DNA from: Drechmeria coniospora
Lineage: Eukaryota > Ascomycota > Sordariomycetes > Hypocreales > Ophiocordycipitaceae
Direction: 5' to 3'
DNA: 64,000 bases
NCBI RefSeq assembly: GCF_001625195.1
Contig: NC_054389.1
Coordinates: 4,150,520 to 4,214,519 of the forward strand
The position numbers and the translations under genes are program-made. Below are positions 56,764 to 64,000 of this stretch, piece after piece (position 1 is the first letter of the stretch; each line of letters starts with the position of its first letter). The notes under the pieces were generated by a model that saw nothing but the letters and a program-made list of their open reading frames with translations, ran no database searches and was not told the origin of the DNA.

Positions 56764-58423
56764 TTGCCCCAGGACCTTGGTGAAATTTATCTCGAAGTCA
56801 TTGAGGCCATCATGTCCACCCCTGCAACTATCAAGGAATGCACCGAACAGCAAAGCAAGGCTCGGCCAGACCTCAACATCCTGTTCGAAAGACTACAGAG
56901 CTCGAGAAACATGGTCGGGAGGCATACTCTGCCATTCAGGGTACACTCAATAAGGCGCACCCTGATCTCAAGTCATACACAAAGTACACCTCGGACCTTG
57001 CTCATCGAATCGAGGCTATTTTTGGCAATATATTTCTATTCAACGATTGGCCACTGGCTTCCCACGAAGAGATGGAGGCGTATCACAACGAGGTCGAGCG
57101 CTGCACGTTGACCTTCAAATTCTCACTGGAAATGTCCCATCATTATCCCTCCTCTCACCCCATCCTCGACCCAATAAATATGGAGACAAAACTCGCCGAC
57201 TCAAATACCGCTGCATTTTCCTCACATACTTGTAGTCTGCAATGTATGTATTAATGCGATATTCCTACGTTCTCCAATACCGTGAGGCCTTTCCAAAAAC
57301 CTCCGGCTCGTTGGCCTTCATTCGAGAGACACCATTTTTGCCAACACCCTCATTGGCGTTGAGAATCTTGGCCTGACAACGAATATCCCTGAAATTCCCG
57401 AGGTCTCTTCCATCCCCTCCGAGCCCGCCTCTGCCGTTCATGATCTGATAATGCCCGCTATCCAGTCGCCGCAAAGAATCTTTCGCGCCGTCCTCCAGAG
57501 ATCCGTTCGCGCCGCTTACGTCAAAGTCGTCCGCCTTCGCGATCGACTCGAGGTTCATCGCCGTCGTCGTCCCCAACAATCCATTCAACGTAATTTCCAT
57601 AAACTCGGGCAAAAAAGTCGCCGAGGTCACCAGCCCCCCTAGCCAATACCGCCCTGGGTTTGTCTGGGAACCCGATGTTGTTGCCCTCTTCGACGAAAAA
57701 CAGGGCGTCCTCCTCATTGTCGAGCTTTAGTCGGCAGGGGTCAAGAGCATGTGGAAGCCGGCCAAGTTCCAGCCTAGATGGTCAATTGCTTGGCCTTTCT
57801 CGCCCTCGAGACGCCAGTTTGCTTTTGCTCATGGCGTCGGCGAGGTCCAGCTATTCGAGACGGCCGACGCAGGCAGCCGAGACGGCCGGGCTCTCCAGCT
57901 GCGCCTTCACCTGCCTGATGTCTGGTTACAGAACGGAATCGTATTTTTTTTGTTAAAAAAAACCGGTCATAGTCTGTTCATCAATTACAATGAGGAGGGT
58001 CCCGCCGACGCGCTTGAACGTGATTCGATATTTGGGCTGCATGGGCCACATGGGCGACAACGACGGGGACCTCGACTCCTCTGGCAGACTCGGAAGCCGA
58101 GGAGATGGCACTGCCATACAACTTACGCTGGATCAGCCCTTGCAGGCGCTGAAGCTGCACGAAATCGAGGCAGATGAGGAGGAATCGCCCTGGAGGATCT
58201 CGGATTGCGCAGTTGCTGGAACATTGACCTCGTTCATGCGCGTTCGTTTCCCCTTCTGGCTCAAATTGCAGCTGTCTACACCTCGAGCATGGTTCTTGTC
58301 GACCTGATATCGAAGGAGAAGGTGATGATCAATGAGATCGTTGCCAAGGGCCCGCACTTCCGCGAGCTGTCTGCAAACGGAAAGCACATTGTTTCGGAGA
58401 CGAACGTGGCCGAGGATGAGTAG
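56764..58423 (+). pseudogene. Probable decayed protein-coding gene, family unknown
   Basis: Protein-like text runs on the plus strand but changes frame several times and meets an in-frame stop. Pieces in order: LPQDLGEIYLEVIEAIMSTP..LNILFERLQ (56764-56900); next frame LEKHGREAYSAIQGTLNKAH..IEAIFGNIFLFNDWPLASHE (56900-57140); next AIDSRFIAVVVPNNPFNVIS..FVWEPDVVALFDEKQGVLLI, ending in TAG at 57728 and continuing in the same frame as GVKSMWKPAKFQPRWSIAWP; then, in another frame, GDGTAIQLTLDQPLQALKLH (about 58030-58215); finally, in a third, AAVYTSSMVLVDLISKEKVM to the stop at 58423. No splice sites explain the shifts well. I do not recognise the family. A poorly resolved multi-intron gene is the alternative. 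Confidence 0.5.
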
Positions 58424-61400
58424 CCGACGGTTTCTTCTGAGAAATCATGTAATTCTAGCTCTCGGTGTTTGTAGACGTGCAGTCGGCCATCGCGATCCGT
58501 CGTGGCTTAGGAGACAGCACCGGAGGGGGTTTTTGGCAACCCGTCAACCTGCGACGGCTCGAGACGATGGAATGGCCAGGAGAAGGCTGACATGCAATCA
58601 AATTTCCGAGAGTGCAACTACATGTGCAAAACCATCTGCCTGGGTAACAAACCTTTCGTATGAATTGCCCAATCCAACTCGGTCCCTTTGCACAATCTCT
58701 GGGTAGGTTTAGTCCCGCTCACTCATTATGAGGGGCCCATAATTTTGACTGCAGAGCGGCCCGAGCCGGGGGGCTCCATCGTCACCAGTCTATCGCCACC
58801 AATCAACCACAGTCGCATGGATAAGCCGACTGCAATGATGTATCAGAAAAAAGAATCGAGACTGGCTGGCTCATCCCCCCCCCCCCCCCCCCACCATCCC
58901 CGCCCCTCTCTCCCCGTCTTGTCGTTTGGACAATGTTCCGTACTTTTCGTTCTGCTTGGCTCGATTCAGAAGGTCAAATGACAGAGTGCCTGATGCGTCG
59001 TTACATGCGAGTCGGGCGAGCGTCAGGCTCTGCAGCAATACAAAATAGTAGGCAATCAAGACTCGGAGGCCCCGGCTTCACCTCAGCCTACTGTAGGTGT
59101 GAATCATCAAGTGAATTACTGTGGCTTCCTTCCAGTGCGCCGAGAAAGTGAACGCTGGGGTAGCCGTTTTTTTCTCCTGTTACTTCTCCCATAGTATGAT
59201 GATCGGAGGGCCTCGGGTTTTTTATTTCCCATGGCTTTCTATCGTGGGGTACCATTCGGCCGAGGTGCTTGAAAATTCATGGCACGCAGTTTTGGACAGC
59301 GGTAGCTCCAAGTGGCTCCTCGAGGCACTGCGCAGAGAATATGCCTGGCAGCGACGAAGAGCCTTCCGCGGCGGCCAAGGGGGGACGAGAATGCCGAGTT
59401 GACGAATTCTTTCGATCAAGGTAGGGGGTAAATCAAGGCGAGTTCACACACTTGGTAACTCTAGCTGGCCCTGCAAATCCGCGGAATCGTCCCCGACCCC
59501 TTTCGATCGTATCACTGGCCGTTGCCTCCTGGCCGTGATGATGATGCCATGGTTGGGAGCAGCGATTGAAAGTTCTGAAGATAGAACAGTCGACAATGTC
59601 CAAGGCTGTCCGTAACTGATCGGCGGTGGAGGGGGGAGATGGCGATGTTGGTGGCTGGAGGGTGACGCGAGCGGAGCCAAGCATCAGGACGAGAGGTAGG
59701 GGAACGATCGAGCGGAGCAGACAGTTGCGGAGTGAATAACGCGATGTGACGAACTATGCCCCATGCAGCGGTCCGACAGGAGGTTTCCGATGCCGTATCG
59801 AGATGTGCTTGCAAGGTACACGGTCATTCTGGTCACAGATAACACGGCCGGAAGACTTCAATCCCGGTTTCTGTGGGCCTTTCTGGTGCCTGACAGTCAG
59901 GCTGTTTCGTTTAGCGGGCCAGTTGGCTAGGATTGGTGCTGGCTGCCGACACAGACAACGAGGATTCGTTCGGGTATCAAGGGTTCTGTGGGCGTACGGT
60001 TGTGTTGCGACCTGTCATGAGCGAGGTTGAACAAGCCAGGGACAAAGCTGTGCCGATCGATGGACGCCATCGAATTTCCATGCACTCCAGCCAGAAATTT
60101 TTGGTTATTTCCCGGAGCCACTCATCTCATCCTGCATGTACTCAGTAGGGATCGAGATGGGTCGTCTTGCATTCGGCACTTCTTGAAGATGATGGGGTGA
60201 GACGCGTTGAATCCATGAGAATGATGCAGCCAAGTAACGAGCATGGGCACCCATCCCATCCAACCGAGTCGGTTTGCAATTCATCGAGTGGTCGGTCTTG
60301 GCAGAGCAGTTGCATGCATAGACGTGAATGAGGAATGTTATCTTTGATGAAGGATCACGTGCGGAGCAAGCGTATGCTGCAATGTGTGCTTCGTGCAAGT
60401 ACAACTACTTACATGCACACTTATAACTGCACTCATACTCGTACATGTGCCTCTAAAAGTGCGTACTTCGTCTTCACATGCAAGCGCACCTGCCTGTTCC
60501 TGCCATTTGGAGTAGGTACGTAAGTACGTGTGCTGGTATCGATGTACTTTGTATCTTCGGCGCGAACAAGTATGTACGTCTGTTCCAGTGCGTGTACAAA
60601 TACATACTACCACATACGAGAATGCATACATGCACATGTACATGCACACGATTGATTGCCCTTCTGAGCATCGAGTACCTAATACCACATGTACAGCAAT
60701 ATAATGCTCTTGTACTCCGTACACGTATATGCGGTGCACAGCCATCGAACGTGGACGGAGCTACCCACTCATAACTACTTACTTTCCAGCGGCCGGATTG
60801 CCGATCGCCCGATCCCACCGCCACAACAACTCGAACGCGTTGCTTTTTTCTCCTCATCCGCCCTCCCCTCCTCCCTTCCCCTTTATTCCACCGTCACAAG
60901 CCCGTTGTTTCTTTTGTCTTGCTACTGGCCGGCCAGCGGGATGGCTGGGCCGGGTGGTGAGATGGCTCTGAGATATTTTGCCTGGTGGTCACGGCACGAG
61001 CAGCATGACTTTCAGACGATCGAAGCGCACGATGCGAATACAGGACGATGCAGCGATGAGCCGCGATGATTTCAAAAGCCAGCGACTTTCCAGATCGCCG
61101 GCTCCAATAGACCCCTGTCGATCACCAGAGCCGTCTCTTTTTTTATGGCGGTGCTGTAGTTAGTTGTCACTCGGAAGCGAGCACGACCAAACAAGGCACC
61201 TACACTGACGACGTCTTTCTCCGGCCATCGCGAGACCGGGATGATCATGCAACATGGCCATATGGTGGCTTCCAAAGCCTGACCTGCGCTTACTCGTTCT
61301 GGGCATCCTCGTACGATCACTCCGGAGAACCGATACGGCGATTATGATACGAGTATGGTACAGATTCTAATGATTCTGCATCTGTCACCTGCAGGGTGCC

Positions 61401-62305
61401 CATCCCGGGTCGCCTCCCCGCCCAGCCAGACCTCCAGCCTCTCCCGAGGCTCCCTGGCGGCACTTTCGTGCCAGTGGCACCTCCGTCCACACTTGGGGGG
61501 AAGAAAAGCACTATTGTTGTCGTCGGAACCCACCGAGACAGAGATGAGCAAACAAATGGACGCCACGTACGCCCACATACACCCTCCCACCAGCCGTCTA
61601 GCATGGAGCGTGACTTGTATACCGCGGACGTGCTCGCATCCATGATATTCCTTGAGCAAGGCTTGCATGCTGGCAACCGCCTAGACTCCCTCACGTCCAC
61701 ATCCAAGGACCCTCGATCGATCACCGTTCTGCTCTATGCCCCCCTTCGACGGCCGTATCGTTGTACATGGTCGTGTGCAAGTGCAGCATGTAGTGTACCA
61801 TGATGAATGCCAGCGAAACCGAAATCGACACTGTCATCCGCTCTCGCCCCTCTGATCCCTCTCCTCTATCTTCCATGCATCCGAGACTTGGTCTGGGCTT
61901 GTTCGTATTCCCTTTCATCTCATCTGCTCTCCTCTCTCGACGTCATTACGTCAACCAGGAGCAGAAAAAAATCCATTGTCTCAAAAGCAGCACTCCTCAC
62001 CCCCCCTCCCCCCCCCTCCCCCCCTCTTCCAAACCACCTTGCACACACACACCTCCCAGCGCAAAGGGCCAAGGGCGTTCATCCATCCATGCATCCTACA
62101 TACCACCGCCGTCACCCCTCCCCCAGTTGTGTGATGACAACCCGCACGAACCGTAGGGCATACTTATTTCGCCGTGCCTGCCACGATAACCCGCCGTCTC
62201 ACGTCCTGACCACCAACCGCCTGTTCCCTCAAACGATGCTCTTCCAATAACCCTGGCGTGCTCCTCGTGTTGCCCTTCTGAGTAGAGGCAACATACCTCG
62301 GCATC
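58424..62305. other. 3.9-kb interval without a supported gene
   Basis: Holds a C18 run at 58875-58892, a small GTAC-rich patch (60395-60730), pyrimidine-rich promoter-like stretches at 60840-60910 and 61985-62040, and unremarkable sequence. Frames such as 59121-59402 or 61396-61803 have no recognisable features. The last 200 nt are the probable leader of the RBR ligase gene. Confidence 0.55.
60395..60730. repeat. GTAC-rich patch H
   Basis: Shorter and less regular than the other islands: AAGTACAACTACTTACATGC, GGTACGTAAGTACGTG, ACATGTACATGCAC and one TACTCCGTACAC at 60714-60725. Confidence 0.6.
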
Positions 62306-64000
62306 ATGTTCGCAACCCAGCTTCAGGCCTTGGCCGCCGACGCAGATACGCCGATGGATACGCAGAAACAACTCCCCGAGCTCAACGAGAGTCGCTACTG
62401 CACCGAAGTGCTGCAACTCTCCATCGACAAGCCCGAGCTTGACCTCGACTGTGAGCTACTCGCGCGAGCCCACACCGTCGGCATCCAAGCCACGCTGCCA
62501 TCTCTCGGTAAGAAACGCGAACGCATCAGATCCATCGCCACGTCGGAATCCACCACGTCGGAATCCACCACGTCGACCTTTCCGGAACGGTCATCCTCTT
62601 TGGCGGCATCCGACGGCACTGCCAGTACCTGTCTGTCCCCAGGCTCGTCCATCATTGGCACCCCGAGTTCGACTACGGACCCAGACCTGGCCGCCAACAC
62701 CGGCTCGGCTTCGGTCATTAAGGAAGCGAAGTCGCCGAGTTTTGCCTCGTACGACAAGTACTTGGCCGGGCTCGTGCGAGTCGCCCGAGACGCGATCGGG
62801 GACGCTTCCAACAGAAAGTCCACCAACGCGGCTGATGGCGGTGTCTTCTCCGCCATTGGCGCCAGTAAGAGCCTGTCGGCCATTAAGCACCGCATCAGGC
62901 TGCGGAAAAAACCTCCCCATTCCTCGGAATCGGCCGAGTACGTCTTGTCACGTCTTGTTTTCCTTCCCAAGTACGACTTCGGTCGGTAAACAATCGTCGT
63001 CATGACTAACGAGTGATGCGTGCATTGGTAGCCCATGCCAGAGCGGTGGGCTCGATCTGAAAAAGTCGACGCCGCTGCTCCAACCTCCCCCGTGCGGTCA
63101 TGCTCGCTGCGCCGAGTGCGTTCGCCCGCTGGTCGACGAAGCGTCAGCCGACCCGTCCAAGGTGCCTCCAAGCCGCTGTTGCCCGAAGCCGTCATCTGTC
63201 CTCCAGGCCGTGGTCGAGCCGATGATGCAGGACGACTTCCTCCGGGCCGTGGTCGAGTTCGCCGCGCCCGGAGAGTCGGGACTGCTTTGCTCCAACTTGT
63301 CGTGCGCAGAGTTCATCCCCCATCGGACACACGTCAACCCCAACAGGCCCCTGGCCGCCACATGCCGCAAGTGTCTAACCCTCGTCTGCACCATCTGCAA
63401 GCACGATGCACACCCCATCGGTGCAGGCTGCCCCGAGGATCTGGAGGTCGAGTCGGGCTCCAAGGACGGCGACAGGCCGGCTGTGCGAAGATGCTACCGG
63501 TGCCGGACCCTGGTCGTCAGGCCTCGGGGGTCTGCGTCGTTGACGTGCGACGATTGCGAGGCCCAGTTCTGCTCCATGTGCGGCGGCGTCTGGGACTCCA
63601 CCGGCAACGGCTGCCCCAACATTTGCTGCAGTGATGAGGTGGCAGACGTGCACGGGGACGACGGCGGTCAGTCTGCAGAGGAACGGGAGCAGGCCGAAAG
63701 CCGCACAGCACAGCATGCCGCTCTTCAAGGGTTACGACGAGAACAGGAACGGGAGATGCAGCGCTTCCTTGCCTTCAAGGACCAAACCAAGCACGCGATG
63801 CACGGCCGACATCTGGAGAGCGAAAATACGAGGCGAACCAAGAGGGCGGCCCAGGACGCCGCGACCGAGGAACGGCACGCGGCCGCCACCACGCAGCTCG
63901 AAGACCGCCAGGTCGCCGAAGAGATGGAGTTGCGGGCGTGTCTGGAGCAAAGCGCGCGGACCCTGACATTTCGTATCAAACACATGGAGGCGTACTGCGA
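62306..64000 (+). CDS. RBR-type (RING-IBR-RING) E3 ubiquitin ligase-like protein, 3' end beyond the window
   Basis: Exon 1 62306-62937; 94-nt GT-AG intron with GACTAAC branch site; exon 2 from 63032 to the window edge; 533 residues visible. Residues 1-210 are Ser/Thr-rich. RING1 spans the splice site: DPCQSGG (about 211) then PPPCGHARCAECVRPL (C232, H234, C237, C240) and PPSRCCPKP. An IBR finger follows (about 290-350): LLCSNLSCAEFIPH, CRKCLTLVCTICKHDAH, GCPED. RING2 reads RCYRCRTLVVRPRGSASLTC then DDCEAQFCSMCG. In active RBR enzymes the loop has GGC(x)H before the next Cys; here the catalytic Cys position is Ser378 and the His position is Ser380, so thioester catalysis looks impossible. A charged coiled-coil-like tail (about 420-533) rich in Glu, Gln and Arg continues past the edge. 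It may be a pseudo-ligase or adaptor. Confidence 0.83.

Noticed and set aside
1..64000. tRNA or rRNA genes
   Set aside because: I looked for GTTCRANYC T-loop words with fitting acceptor and D-arms and found none that fold; a covariance-model scan would be needed to exclude them.

Overview
This window is nuclear DNA of a filamentous ascomycete. Genes have short introns (about 54-203 nt) with fungal branch sites such as GCTAAC and GCTGAC, coding third positions are GC-rich, and several genes are fungus-specific (an AreA/NIT2-type GATA factor, a GPI-anchored wall protein, a fungal NT-C2 protein). Protein resemblance and the single-intron AreA/Dbf2/Rrp40-type structures suggest Sordariomycetes, probably Hypocreales; that placement is inference, not proven here.

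Layout. 1-11.6 kb is gene-poor: one six-exon cytochrome P450 (minus) and then about 8.7 kb without a supportable gene. 11.6-16.9 kb holds YAE1, a GPI-anchored Pro/Tyr-rich wall protein and the kinetochore subunit MCM21/CENP-O. 18.6-24.5 kb holds an acetyl-CoA transporter, phosphopantothenate-cysteine ligase (CAB2) and an MFS monocarboxylate-type transporter. 27.5-28.4 kb is a WBP11-type splicing protein. 28.4-35.3 kb is again gene-poor and repeat-rich. 35.3-55.3 kb is a dense housekeeping block: areA, a Dbf2/Sid2 kinase, RRP40, SSZ1, an NT-C2 protein, POP1 and an EAF elongation factor. 56.7-58.4 kb is what looks like a decayed gene, and a 3'-truncated RBR-type ubiquitin ligase runs off the right edge.

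The genes do not form one pathway. Themes are RNA processing (RRP40, POP1, WBP11), translation and ribosome-linked folding (YAE1, SSZ1), transcription (areA, EAF), cell cycle (MCM21, Dbf2/Sid2), and CoA metabolism (CAB2 makes a CoA precursor, the transporter next to it carries acetyl-CoA into the secretory pathway; their adjacency may be chance).

The most distinctive non-coding feature is a set of intergenic islands saturated with GTAC words, above all TACTCCGTAC and its complement, at about 0-0.75, 17-17.75, 25-27.1, 30.8-31.6, 32.5-33.1, 42.2-42.7, 49.3-50.8 and 60.4-60.7 kb. In one place (31411-31430) a single 7-nt unit of this motif interrupts one copy of an otherwise regular 13-bp tandem repeat, which looks like a recorded insertion event.
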